DNA of 13,627 nt from Cytophagia bacterium (lineage in GTDB: Bacteria; Bacteroidota; Bacteroidia; Cytophagales; Cyclobacteriaceae): positions 1 to 13,627 of the forward strand of contig JABXIP010000038.1 in the NCBI GenBank assembly GCA_013373005.1, read 5' to 3'. Made by a program: the position numbers and the translations under genes. The notes below the pieces were generated by a model that did no database searches, was not told the origin of the DNA, and saw only the letters and a program-made list of their open reading frames with translations. This document shows, one piece after another, positions 1 through 6,740 of this stretch (position 1 is its first letter; each line of letters starts with the position of its first letter).

Positions 1-546
1 AAGCTTTTAACTAGTGTAATAAAGAAGAGTATAATTGGTGATTCTCGAAGTAAGCTACAGCGATATATCTTTGAGAAGCCAATGAAGTCTTTTGGCTGGG
101 GGGTAGCCTTAACTTCTGCTATTCAGTCAAGTTCTGTTACAACTTCATTGGTTGTGCCGTTGGTGGCTACGCAAAACCTAAAGCTCAGAAATGTCTTTCC
201 ATTTATAATTGGTGCAAACCTTGGTACTACAATTACAGCGCTAATTGCAGCCAGTTTTAGTTCGAAAATAGCCTTAAGCATAGCATTGACACACCTTATA
301 GTGAACCTATTTGGAGCAGTGCTATTCATGTCAATTCCAAAACTACGTGGGCTACTTTTAGGCTTTACAAAGCGATTCAGTATTGTGATTACCCAAAAAA
401 GGATTTTGGGCCTGGCATACATTCTTCTGACTTTTTTCCTGATACCCTTTTTGCTTATCACAATTCATAGACAGGTTTCAAAGGGTGAAGATTCAGTGGC
501 TGATATTCCTTCTAAGGTTGAATTAATAATTGAAGAAAAGGGATAA
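1..546 (+). CDS. Na+/phosphate cotransporter family protein, C-terminal part (5' end outside window)
   Basis: The frame is open from base 1, so the gene begins upstream of the window; 181 C-terminal residues are visible. They contain the Na_Pi_cotrans (PF02690) signature: the QSSSVTTS motif followed by a hydrophobic helix, then GANLGTT about 35 residues later, two further hydrophobic segments and a short acidic tail. In this family the QSSS repeats form the Na+ and phosphate binding core in the inner membrane. No C-terminal PhoU-like domain is present, unlike the YjbB type. The internal ATG at 82 lies just before the QSSS motif and is not a credible start. The next gene, an OprP-like porin, supports phosphate as the substrate. 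Family assignment is firm; the transported ion is inferred. Confidence 0.88.
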   Translation, partial: KLLTSVIKKSIIGDSRSKLQRYIFEKPMKSFGWGVALTSAIQSSSVTTSLVVPLVATQNLKLRNVFPFIIGANLGTTITALIAASFSSKIALSIALTHLIVNLFGAVLFMSIPKLRGLLLGFTKRFSIVITQKRILGLAYILLTFFLIPFLLITIHRQVSKGEDSVADIPSKVELIIEEKG

Positions 547-551
547 AAAAA

Positions 552-580
552 TTTGATTTAAAATGTAAAGCATACTTTAC
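552..580 (+). promoter_or_regulatory. Possible Bacteroidota-type promoter for the porin gene
   Basis: TTTG at 552-555 and TACTTTAC at 573-580 are separated by 17 bases. They resemble the Bacteroidota sigma factor consensus (TTG, 17-23 bases, TAnnTTTG) with the final G replaced. The implied transcript start near 585 leaves a leader of about 20 bases before the ATG at 604. No intrinsic terminator is visible after the upstream gene, so read-through is also possible. Confidence 0.35.
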
Positions 581-603
581 TTTATTAATAAAATGTTAAA
601 TAA

Positions 604-1833
604 ATGAAAAATAACTGTTTATCCAACCTAAGACACTCACTTCTTTTTCTCCTTGTATGGATAACTATTGTTCTGTTCAATCAGGGTTTGAATGCTCAGG
701 ATTTGACAAATAGCAAGTTTGGAAAAGGACTGCGGGTTACTGCTAAGGATTCTTCTTTTGCCCTGAAATTCAGTTTTAGGTTTCAAACCCTTTACCAAGG
801 AGAATTGAACCTTGATAGCAATGACTGGTCAGACAGAATGATCATACGAAGATCAAGGCTGAAGTTCGATGGTTGGGCATACCACCCTTCTCTTACTTAT
901 AAGGTAGAATTGGGGCTTTCCAGTTCAGATCATTCAGGAGGAGACATTATAGAGACGGGAAATACAGCCAGAATAATTTTGGATGCAGTAGCAAAGTGGC
1001 AGGCTACAAAAAGTCTTAGTATTTGGTTTGGACAAACAAAGCTGCCCGGTAACAGGGAGCGGGTAATTTCTTCTCAGAGTCTTCAATTTGTGGATAGAAG
1101 TTTATTGAACTCACGGCTTAATATCGATAGGGACATAGGCCTGCAGGTTCATCATGTTTCTACTATCGGTAGTGGAATGATATTGAAAAAGGCAGTCTCT
1201 ATCTCTATGGGTGAGGGAAGAGACATTATAACCAGAAACTCTGGCGGTTATGATTTTACTTATCGCTTAGAACTGCTCCCTTTTGGAGAGTTTGATAGTA
1301 AGGGTGATTATTTTGGGTCTGACCTGAAAAGGGAGCCAAAACCAAAGCTGTCTTTGGGTGCCACTTTGGATGTTAATAATAACGCAGCCAGGCAAAGAGG
1401 TCAGTTGGGCGACTATGTTCGTGATGATAATGATGTTCAATACTTGAATGACCTAAAGACTCTTTTTGTAGATGCCATGTTCAAATACAATGGATTTTCG
1501 TTAATGGGTGAATATGGCTCAAAAAGAGGTTCGGAGAAGGTTTTTGCGACAATGAATGATGGCTCAACTTTGAAATATGTAACTGGTGATGCCATCAGTT
1601 TACAAACGGGCTATCTCTTTAATAATAATATTGAATTGGCTCTTAGATACACTTCATTGAAACCCGATGATTTAACCTTCAGTGGTATGAGGCAGGAAAA
1701 GCAATATACGCTCGGCTTTTCAAAATACTTTGTAGAGCATAGCCTCAAGATTCAAAGTGATCTTTCATTAACAGATATCGCGAACAGAAGCAATGTGTTG
1801 ATGTATAGACTTCAGTTGGAAGTGGCGCTATAA
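604..1833 (+). CDS. OprO/OprP-like phosphate-selective porin, outer membrane
   Basis: This 409-residue protein fits the phosphate-selective porin O and P family (PF07396). A signal peptide is clear: a basic start, a hydrophobic stretch at about 12-26, and a likely cleavage after LNA (residue 31). The mature part alternates polar and aromatic residues as in beta strands. It contains the family-typical arginine-rich segment (IIRRSRLKFDG) near residue 80 and a later SLSIWFGQTKLPG segment, and it ends on a strand closing in VAL, as expected for BAM-inserted barrels. It lies 57 bases after the Na+/phosphate cotransporter gene, suggesting joint uptake across both membranes. The first ATG after an in-frame TAA is used as the start. 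Substrate specificity is inferred; it could be a more general anion porin. Confidence 0.8.
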   Translation: MKNNCLSNLRHSLLFLLVWITIVLFNQGLNAQDLTNSKFGKGLRVTAKDSSFALKFSFRFQTLYQGELNLDSNDWSDRMIIRRSRLKFDGWAYHPSLTYKVELGLSSSDHSGGDIIETGNTARIILDAVAKWQATKSLSIWFGQTKLPGNRERVISSQSLQFVDRSLLNSRLNIDRDIGLQVHHVSTIGSGMILKKAVSISMGEGRDIITRNSGGYDFTYRLELLPFGEFDSKGDYFGSDLKREPKPKLSLGATLDVNNNAARQRGQLGDYVRDDNDVQYLNDLKTLFVDAMFKYNGFSLMGEYGSKRGSEKVFATMNDGSTLKYVTGDAISLQTGYLFNNNIELALRYTSLKPDDLTFSGMRQEKQYTLGFSKYFVEHSLKIQSDLSLTDIANRSNVLMYRLQLEVAL

Positions 1834-1847
1834 TTAGTTAGCTACTT

Positions 1848-1879
1848 TTTGATATGTCTTCAAACAGGGTTTACTTTAT
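1848..1879 (+). promoter_or_regulatory. Probable Bacteroidota-type promoter for chrA
   Basis: TTTG at 1848-1851 is followed after 20 bases by TACTTTAT at 1872-1879, one base from TAnnTTTG. The predicted transcript start near 1884 gives a 13-base leader to the ATG at 1897. The same TACTTTA core occurs before the porin. Confidence 0.45.
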
Positions 1880-1896
1880 TCAGTTTATAACTCAAT

Positions 1897-3015
1897 ATGG
1901 CTAAAAGTAATTTATCTGAGGTTTTGAAGGTTTTCTTCAAACTGGGCTGCATCGCGTTTGGTGGTCCTGCCGCCCATGTGGCTATGATGGAAGCGGAAAT
2001 TGTAAGCAAAAGAAAGTGGATGACCCGAGAGCACTTTCTAGACCTTATGGGGGCAACCAACCTCATCCCTGGTCCAAACTCCACAGAGATGACTATGCAC
2101 TGTGGGTACGAACGAGCAGGGAAGTTAGGGCTCTTTGTAGCTGGTGCAGCATTCATTTTTCCTGCAGTTGTTATTACCGGGGTTCTTGCCTGGTTCTATG
2201 TAGAATTTGGACAATTACCGGAAGTAGCAGCCTTGGTATTTGGTATTAAACCAGCCGTTTTAGCTATTATTCTCGGAGCCATTATTAAACTGGGGAAAAA
2301 GGCCTATAAAAGTGTTCAGCTAGGTGTATTGGGAGTAGCTGTTTTGGTCGCATGTTTCTTTGGCTTAAGTGAGATTTTAGCATTATTAGGAGCTGGTATT
2401 ATTGGCATGTTCCTTTTTTATGCTCTGGAGAAGGGTAGGCCAAAGGCCAATTCAATTGCGCCATTGGGGCTTTTAGGAATGCTTAATCTGTCACCAGAAA
2501 CTTTAAAGATCTTCCTAAGCTTTCTTAAAGTCGGAGCTATACTATATGGAAGCGGTTATGTGCTGTTCGCCTATTTAGATGCAGAGTTGGTTGAAACCGG
2601 TCTGATGACGAGAGAAGCACTTATTGATGCCATCGCCATTGGTCAATTTACGCCTGGCCCTGTATTGTCGACAGCTACCTTCATCGGTTATCAGTTAGGC
2701 GGTGTAATGGGGGCTGTGGCCGCAACAGTCGGTATCTTTCTGCCTTCATTCCTTTTCGTGTTATTGCTTAATCCTATTATTCCAAGAATGAGAAAATCGT
2801 TATTGCTGAGTAAGTTTTTGGATTCTGTGAATATTGCCGCGGTGGCGGTAATGGCAAGTGTTTTAATAGATATGGGAAGAACTGTTTTAGTTAGGTGGGA
2901 AGCTATTGTAATAGCAGTGCTCTCACTTTTCTTCACCTTTGGTCCAAAGAAACTAAACTCAATGTGGATCATTCTGGGTGGGGCTATACTGGGTTATCTT
3001 CTTTCCATGCTATAA
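1897..3015 (+). CDS. chrA: ChrA-family transporter, long-chain (two-domain) form
   Basis: A 372-residue polytopic membrane protein of the CHR family (PF02417), with both half-domains in one chain. The N-terminal half has the FGGP motif at 21-24 and PGP at 58-60. The C-terminal half repeats the pattern with a divergent glycine motif (YGSGY, 217-221) and TPGP at 252-255. Roughly ten to twelve hydrophobic segments follow. The family includes chromate/sulfate antiporters that export chromate from the cytoplasm, but most environmental members are untested and may carry other oxyanions. No chrB-type regulator or sulfate gene lies beside it; its neighbours concern phosphate and membranes. Family assignment is firm, while chromate specificity is uncertain. 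Confidence 0.9.
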   Translation: MAKSNLSEVLKVFFKLGCIAFGGPAAHVAMMEAEIVSKRKWMTREHFLDLMGATNLIPGPNSTEMTMHCGYERAGKLGLFVAGAAFIFPAVVITGVLAWFYVEFGQLPEVAALVFGIKPAVLAIILGAIIKLGKKAYKSVQLGVLGVAVLVACFFGLSEILALLGAGIIGMFLFYALEKGRPKANSIAPLGLLGMLNLSPETLKIFLSFLKVGAILYGSGYVLFAYLDAELVETGLMTREALIDAIAIGQFTPGPVLSTATFIGYQLGGVMGAVAATVGIFLPSFLFVLLLNPIIPRMRKSLLLSKFLDSVNIAAVAVMASVLIDMGRTVLVRWEAIVIAVLSLFFTFGPKKLNSMWIILGGAILGYLLSML

Positions 3016-3074
3016 TCAGCTATTCCACTTATTGAATTGCTGTCTTATTCCTATCTTGGTACAAATTTCTAGGC

Positions 3075-3434
3075 TTGAAAATCTTTGATTTTACTAAACT
3101 TACTGAGACAGTTTCAGCATATATAGAAACAAGGGTTGAGCTTCTGAAGCTAGACCTCAAGGAGCAATCTGTTAAATTTTTAGCGAGGCTTCTCACTTGG
3201 GGAATAGTAATTTCTACGGCTTTAACAGCAACCTTTTTTCTCTCTCTCGGGTTGTCGGCTTTTCTTAATGAAGTGCTGGATAGTACATTTTTAGGCTATT
3301 TAATGGTAGCGTGTCTTTACTTACTAATAGGCCTTATTACATACTTAATGAGAGGGAATATTGAAAAGAAAATTCATTTGGAAGTTAAGGAGACTGATGT
3401 TTTAGATGAACTTGAAGAAGAAGATGAGCAATAA
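3075..3434 (+). CDS. YqjE/phage-holin-superfamily small membrane protein (TTG start)
   Basis: A 119-residue protein of the DUF1469 type (PF07332, holin superfamily III, YqjE-like). An amphipathic N-terminal helix (residues 8-36, with YIETRVELLKLDL) precedes two transmembrane helices at about 37-63 and 71-92, then a strongly acidic C-terminus. The family is found in many bacteria outside prophages; E. coli YqjE is an inner-membrane protein of unclear function. The start is a TTG at 3075: in-frame upstream sequence is open only to a TGA at 3033 with no ATG, and the protein begins where family members begin. It overlaps the next gene, so the two are probably translated together. The holin name reflects a fold relationship, not evidence of lysis. 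Confidence 0.78.
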   Translation: MKIFDFTKLTETVSAYIETRVELLKLDLKEQSVKFLARLLTWGIVISTALTATFFLSLGLSAFLNEVLDSTFLGYLMVACLYLLIGLITYLMRGNIEKKIHLEVKETDVLDELEEEDEQ

Positions 3435-3789
3435 GGAAGAACTTAAAGAAACGAGTCGCCAATTGATGAACTCCATTGAAGATCAGTTTGACGATATGAG
3501 AGGCAATGTGGAGCGCGCGGGAAAAATTGGTCTTTGGGTAGGAGGAGGTCTTCTATCCGTATTATTGCTTTCACAGCTTTTTACTTCGGATAAGGAAAGT
3601 GAAGGGGAAGGTGTAGAACCAAAGAAAAAGAAGAAAAAACGGAAGGTTCAGTTCTCATCTAAATCCAGCTTTTTGAGCGATACCTTAAAGGAGCAGGCCA
3701 TATTATTTGCTTTAGGTTTGGCTGCTAAACAATTGACTACTTTTCTCAGTGAACTGAAGAAGGAAGATGAAGCAGAAGATTCTAAATAG
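3424..3789 (+). CDS. Small lysine-rich single-pass membrane protein of unknown function
   Basis: I do not recognise a named family. From the ATG at 3424 it has 121 residues: a charged N-terminal helix (1-33) of the kind seen in YtxH/YqjD-like proteins, one glycine-rich transmembrane segment (35-53), an acidic linker, a basic cluster at 67-74 (PKKKKKKRK), a hydrophobic or amphipathic segment at 91-104, and an acidic tail. An earlier in-frame ATG at 3406 would add six residues; 3424 is preferred because GAAGAAGA lies just upstream and gives a compact 11-base overlap with the holin-like gene. It overlaps GGGPS by 23 bases. The context suggests a membrane or lipid-related partner of its neighbours, but no function can be assigned. 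Confidence 0.72.
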   Translation: MSNKEELKETSRQLMNSIEDQFDDMRGNVERAGKIGLWVGGGLLSVLLLSQLFTSDKESEGEGVEPKKKKKKRKVQFSSKSSFLSDTLKEQAILFALGLAAKQLTTFLSELKKEDEAEDSK

Positions 3790-4531
3790 TATTGAGTCAA
3801 AAGTTGCTGTGGCTCAAAAGAGTCTGGCGGTCTTAATAGATCCTGATGATTTAGATGAGTCGGGTTTAGTGCAATGCCTCAACAGGTGCATAGAAAACGC
3901 TGTTGATTTCATTTTTGTGGGTGGCAGTCTAGTTACCTCAAACAGCATTCATGAGGTGGTCAATTTTATTAAATCATATACAAATATTCCTTGTATTCTC
4001 TTTCCTGGGCATGCCATTCAAATTGCTTCTGAAGCGGACGCAATACTTTTTCTGTCACTCATTTCTGGTAGAAATCCTGAACTGCTCATTGGGCAGCATG
4101 TTGTTGCTGCTCCTGTTTTAAAGAGGAGTAATTTGGAGGTGATTCCAACGGGGTATATGCTTGTAAACTCAGGTAAGCCGACCAGTGCCTCCTATATGAG
4201 TAATTCGCAGCCCTTACCAAATGATAAGCCGAACCTGGCTGCAAGTACAGCATTGGCAGGTGAAATGCTTGGTATGAGATTAGTGTATCTCGATGCCGGT
4301 AGTGGTGCTGAAGAGCCCATTTCACAAAGAATAATCAGGTCAGTGAAAAGTAATCTATCTGTTCCCCTAATTGTTGGAGGGGGCTTGAATTCAAAGGAGA
4401 AAGTGAGACGCGCTTTTGATGCCGGAGCCGATCTTGTGGTGATTGGTAATGGGGTACAAAAAAACCTCGATCTGATGACCGAGGCTTCTGATATTGTTCA
4501 GATGTTCAATGAGCCATTAAACGTTAATTAA
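3767..4531 (+). CDS. Geranylgeranylglyceryl phosphate synthase family protein (bacterial group II GGGPS)
   Basis: A 254-residue TIM-barrel prenyltransferase of the GGGPS/PcrB family (PF01884). The enzymes join a polyprenyl diphosphate to sn-glycerol-1-phosphate, the first committed ether-bond step of archaeal-type lipids; group II members from Bacteroidota make geranylgeranylglyceryl phosphate. Visible motifs in order: LIDPDD (23-28, Mg2+ site), FVGGSL (50-55), SLISGRNP (97-104), PTGYML (127-132), YLDAGSGA (174-181, glycerol phosphate binding), VGGGL (203-207) and VIGNG (225-229). All expected conserved segments are present and the length is normal. The ATG at 3767 follows AAGGAAG. The gene overlaps its upstream neighbour by 23 bases and the convergent AraC gene by 15. 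The UbiA-type partner for the second ether bond is not in the window. Confidence 0.92.
   Translation: MKQKILNSIESKVAVAQKSLAVLIDPDDLDESGLVQCLNRCIENAVDFIFVGGSLVTSNSIHEVVNFIKSYTNIPCILFPGHAIQIASEADAILFLSLISGRNPELLIGQHVVAAPVLKRSNLEVIPTGYMLVNSGKPTSASYMSNSQPLPNDKPNLAASTALAGEMLGMRLVYLDAGSGAEEPISQRIIRSVKSNLSVPLIVGGGLNSKEKVRRAFDAGADLVVIGNGVQKNLDLMTEASDIVQMFNEPLNVN
4458..4484 (-). terminator. Intrinsic terminator of the AraC-family gene, embedded in GGGPS coding sequence
   Basis: Read on the minus strand, CCTCGGTC (4484-4477) and GATCGAGG (4472-4465) form an 8-bp stem including one G-U pair around an ATCA loop. Seven consecutive T follow (4464-4458). The site begins 33 bases past the AraC stop codon. 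On the plus strand the same bases encode residues near 231-240 of GGGPS. Confidence 0.7.
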
Positions 4532-5440
4532 GCTCTCTCTTCTTCTCATTTTTCCAGCAGGAATACCGAACATCATTTTGAATCTTCTACAGAAGTAAGC
4601 GGTGTCTTTATACCCAACTTCTTTTCCAATATCTCTGATGCTCTTCTTCGTGGTTCTTAATAAGTCTACAGCTGCTTCCATTCTTTGGTACTCAATATAA
4701 TCTTGAGGGTTAATTCCGGTTAGCATCTTGAAGTATTGTCCAACATAGTCTTCAGAAACATTGGCAACTCTAGCCAAGACTTTATTGGATAGGTCTCCAC
4801 CAATATTTTCCTTAATGTAGTTGAAAATATCTATGAGCCTTGGATCCTTGAAGTAAGTGCTGTTGGTAACCAGTTGCTCTACAAACAATCTGTTGTCAAG
4901 AATGTATCGGATTATCTCTACAACCAGATATTCTGTATTCAACTTGATGATTCTATTTTTTCCAGGCTTTACAGAGTTGTCTTCTTCAATAATAAGACGA
5001 ATGAGATCGGCCAGAATACTCGAATTTTTTATGGCAAATGGAGTAATATTTAAAGACGAGAAAAAGTTAACAGAATCGAAAACTTTTGCTTCAAACATCA
5101 CCTGGCTAAAGCCGTCTACATCGTAGTCATTAATCTCTGACTCTGAGGCATTCTGTAAGTATTTCTTTTTGTTGGAAATGAACTCGTCATTGTTAATGGC
5201 TGGTGAGGTAGAGGAACCAAAAGAAATGGTTAGAGATTTCCCCCCGGGTATGAATAGCATATCTCCTTCAGTTACTTTTTCCTGATCAGGTCCAAAGTAG
5301 ATGTCACCGTTATTGACAATTATAATTGTGTTCTCAACATCATAAAAATTGTTGATGGTAATGGATTTGGCAATTTTAATATTTCGGCTCTTGATAAACC
5401 GTACGCCTAAAGATTCAATGATCTTGTTATAGTCTTCCAT
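4517..5440 (-). CDS. AraC-family transcriptional regulator
   Basis: A 307-residue regulator. The C-terminal 109 residues are a typical AraC/XylS DNA-binding domain with two helix-turn-helix units: about 217-238 (LARVANVSEDYVGQYFK) and 267-288 (IRDIGKEVGYKDTAYFCRRFK), followed by FGIPAGK. The N-terminal part (about 30-90) has a beta-rich cupin-like ligand or dimerisation domain (NNGDIYFGPD, EGDMLFIPGG). The middle is helical and could also mediate dimerisation. The ATG at 5440 follows AAAGAGACC. It is transcribed alone, between two terminators. Its target and ligand are unknown; the acyl-CoA dehydrogenase upstream is only a positional candidate. Confidence 0.88.
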   Translation of the reverse strand: MEDYNKIIESLGVRFIKSRNIKIAKSITINNFYDVENTIIIVNNGDIYFGPDQEKVTEGDMLFIPGGKSLTISFGSSTSPAINNDEFISNKKKYLQNASESEINDYDVDGFSQVMFEAKVFDSVNFFSSLNITPFAIKNSSILADLIRLIIEEDNSVKPGKNRIIKLNTEYLVVEIIRYILDNRLFVEQLVTNSTYFKDPRLIDIFNYIKENIGGDLSNKVLARVANVSEDYVGQYFKMLTGINPQDYIEYQRMEAAVDLLRTTKKSIRDIGKEVGYKDTAYFCRRFKMMFGIPAGKMRRRESLINV

Positions 5441-5450
5441 GGTCTCTTTA

Positions 5451-5482
5451 AAAAGTTAACAGTCGAATAAAATTGCATCTAA
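5451..5482 (-). promoter_or_regulatory. Weak candidate promoter for the AraC-family gene
   Basis: On the minus strand TTAG (5482-5479), 20 bases, then TAACTTTT (5458-5451): one mismatch in each Bacteroidota promoter element. The implied leader would be under 10 bases, which is short, so the call is tentative. A promoter is expected here because a terminator closes the upstream gene at 5506-5550. Confidence 0.3.
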
Positions 5483-5505
5483 TTTAAATTGAAATGAAGT
5501 ATTTC

Positions 5506-5550
5506 AAAAAGAAAATGACCATTGGCATGAATGTATATACCAATGGTCAT
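5506..5550 (-). terminator. Intrinsic terminator of the acyl-CoA dehydrogenase gene
   Basis: A perfect 11-bp inverted repeat, ATGACCATTGG (5515-5525) and CCAATGGTCAT (5540-5550), surrounds a 14-base loop. On the minus strand it is followed by TTTTCTTTTT (5514-5506 plus flank). It starts 19 bases after the stop codon of the dehydrogenase. No T run follows on the plus strand, so it acts in one direction. Confidence 0.85.
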
Positions 5551-5569
5551 ATTAGTTGAACAATTCTAA

Positions 5570-6709
5570 TTATTTCAATAACTCTCTTGAGATTACGATT
5601 TTTTGAATTTCGGAAGTGCCTTCATAAATCTGAGTGATTTTAGCATCGCGCATCAATCGCTCAACATGATATTCTTTGACATATCCATAACCACCATGAA
5701 CCTGCACGGCTTCAATAGTTACGTCCATTGCCACTTTTGAGGCAAACAATTTGGCCATTGCACTGGCTTTGGCAAAGTCTTTCTTTTGATCCTTAAGGTA
5801 GGCTGCTTTGAGGCAAAGTAGGCGAGCTGCTTCAATTTCAGTAGCCATGTCAGCCAGCTTAAACTGAATTGCCTGGTGTTGGCTGATTGGTTTGCCGAAA
5901 GCCTTTCTTTCCTTTGAGTAAGCAAGTGCTAACTCATAAGCACCAGAGGCAATTCCCAAGGCCTGGGAGGCTATGCCGATTCTACCTCCATTAAGAGTAG
6001 ACATTGCGAACTTAAAGCCAAATCCATCTTCTCCAATTCTATTTTCCTTAGGCACTTTTACATCGGTAAACATCAGGGAGTGAGTATCAGACCCTCTGAT
6101 TCCAAGCTTGTCTTCTTTCTTACCAACAACAAAACCTTCCATGTCCTTTTCCACAATCAGACAGTTGATTCCCTTGTGTCCTTTTTCTCTATCGGTTTGA
6201 GCAATGACAAGATAGATAGAGGCTGAATTTCCGTTCGTAATCCAGTTTTTTGTTCCATTTAATAGATAGTAATCGCCTTTGTCTTCTGCTGTGGTTTTTT
6301 GAGAAGTGGCATCAGAACCTGCTTCTGGTTCAGAAAGACAGAAGGCACCTATTTTCTCACCCATGGCAAGAGGTTTTAGGTACTTTTGCTTTTGCTCTTC
6401 AGAACCATACTTTTCTAAACCCCAGCACACTAGGCTGTTGTTTACAGACATACAGACACTAGCAGAAGCATCTATCTTCGAGATTTCTTCCATGGCCAAT
6501 ACATAAGAGACTGAGTCCATTCCGCCCCCCCCGTACTTGGGGTCTACCATCATGCCCATAAAGCCGAGTTCACCCATTTTACGAACCTGCTCGGCAGGAA
6601 ACTCCTGTTTGTTATCGCGCTCAATTACTCCTGGCAAAAGCTCAGTTTGAGCAAACTCTCTGGCAGCATCTCTTACTGCTAATTGTTCTTCTGTTAAATC
6701 GAAATTCAT
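5570..6709 (-). CDS. Acyl-CoA dehydrogenase (short-chain/butyryl-CoA type)
   Basis: A 379-residue flavoenzyme with the three-part acyl-CoA dehydrogenase fold: helical N-terminal domain (about 1-115), beta domain (120-225) with signature CLSEPEAGSDA (124-134) and WITNG (156-160) contacting FAD, and helical C-terminal domain with QVHGGYGY near 337 and the catalytic base in QIYEGTSEIQ, Glu363. It performs the FAD-dependent alpha,beta-dehydrogenation of acyl-CoA, passing electrons to ETF, in fatty acid or amino acid breakdown. Position of the catalytic Glu and length match the short-chain/butyryl-CoA group; chain-length preference is inferred. The gene has its own promoter (6739-6769) and terminator (5506-5550), so it is a single-gene unit. 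A run of eight G on the coding strand encodes glycines 60-63. Confidence 0.95.
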   Translation of the reverse strand: MNFDLTEEQLAVRDAAREFAQTELLPGVIERDNKQEFPAEQVRKMGELGFMGMMVDPKYGGGGMDSVSYVLAMEEISKIDASASVCMSVNNSLVCWGLEKYGSEEQKQKYLKPLAMGEKIGAFCLSEPEAGSDATSQKTTAEDKGDYYLLNGTKNWITNGNSASIYLVIAQTDREKGHKGINCLIVEKDMEGFVVGKKEDKLGIRGSDTHSLMFTDVKVPKENRIGEDGFGFKFAMSTLNGGRIGIASQALGIASGAYELALAYSKERKAFGKPISQHQAIQFKLADMATEIEAARLLCLKAAYLKDQKKDFAKASAMAKLFASKVAMDVTIEAVQVHGGYGYVKEYHVERLMRDAKITQIYEGTSEIQKIVISRELLK

Positions 6710-6711
6710 GG

Positions 6712-6740
6712 AAATAAAAATGCCTAACGTTTGTTAGGCA
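6712..6740 (-). terminator. Intrinsic terminator after the YugP-like gene
   Basis: On the minus strand TGCCTAAC (6740-6733), loop AAAC, GTTAGGCA (6728-6721), a perfect 8-bp stem with a 4-base loop, then TTTTTATTT (6720-6712). It closes the operon ending in the metallopeptidase gene. The T tract ends two bases before the ATG of the acyl-CoA dehydrogenase. Confidence 0.85.

Noticed and set aside
123..461. Antisense reading frame of 112 codons opposite the phosphate transporter gene
   Set aside because: It shadows the strongly supported transporter frame and shows no domain or start signal. Other antisense frames, for example at 1860-2156, 4086-4325, 6858-7142 and 10526-10954, were dropped for the same reason.
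1834..1860. Terminator after the porin near TAGTTAGCTACTTTTTG
   Set aside because: The T5 run is present but no stem longer than a few bases can be formed before it.
3075..3434. Holin-family protein as evidence of a prophage
   Set aside because: The DUF1469/YqjE group is chromosomal in many bacteria, and no endolysin, structural or integrase gene is nearby.
3619..3645. Resemblance of PKKKKKKRKV to the SV40 nuclear localisation signal
   Set aside because: The gene is bacterial and a lysine run from an A-rich stretch explains it; no support for a eukaryotic target.
4511..4535. Plus-strand terminator for GGGPS at GAGC/GCTC
   Set aside because: The outer stem is four base pairs and is followed by mixed pyrimidines rather than a T run.
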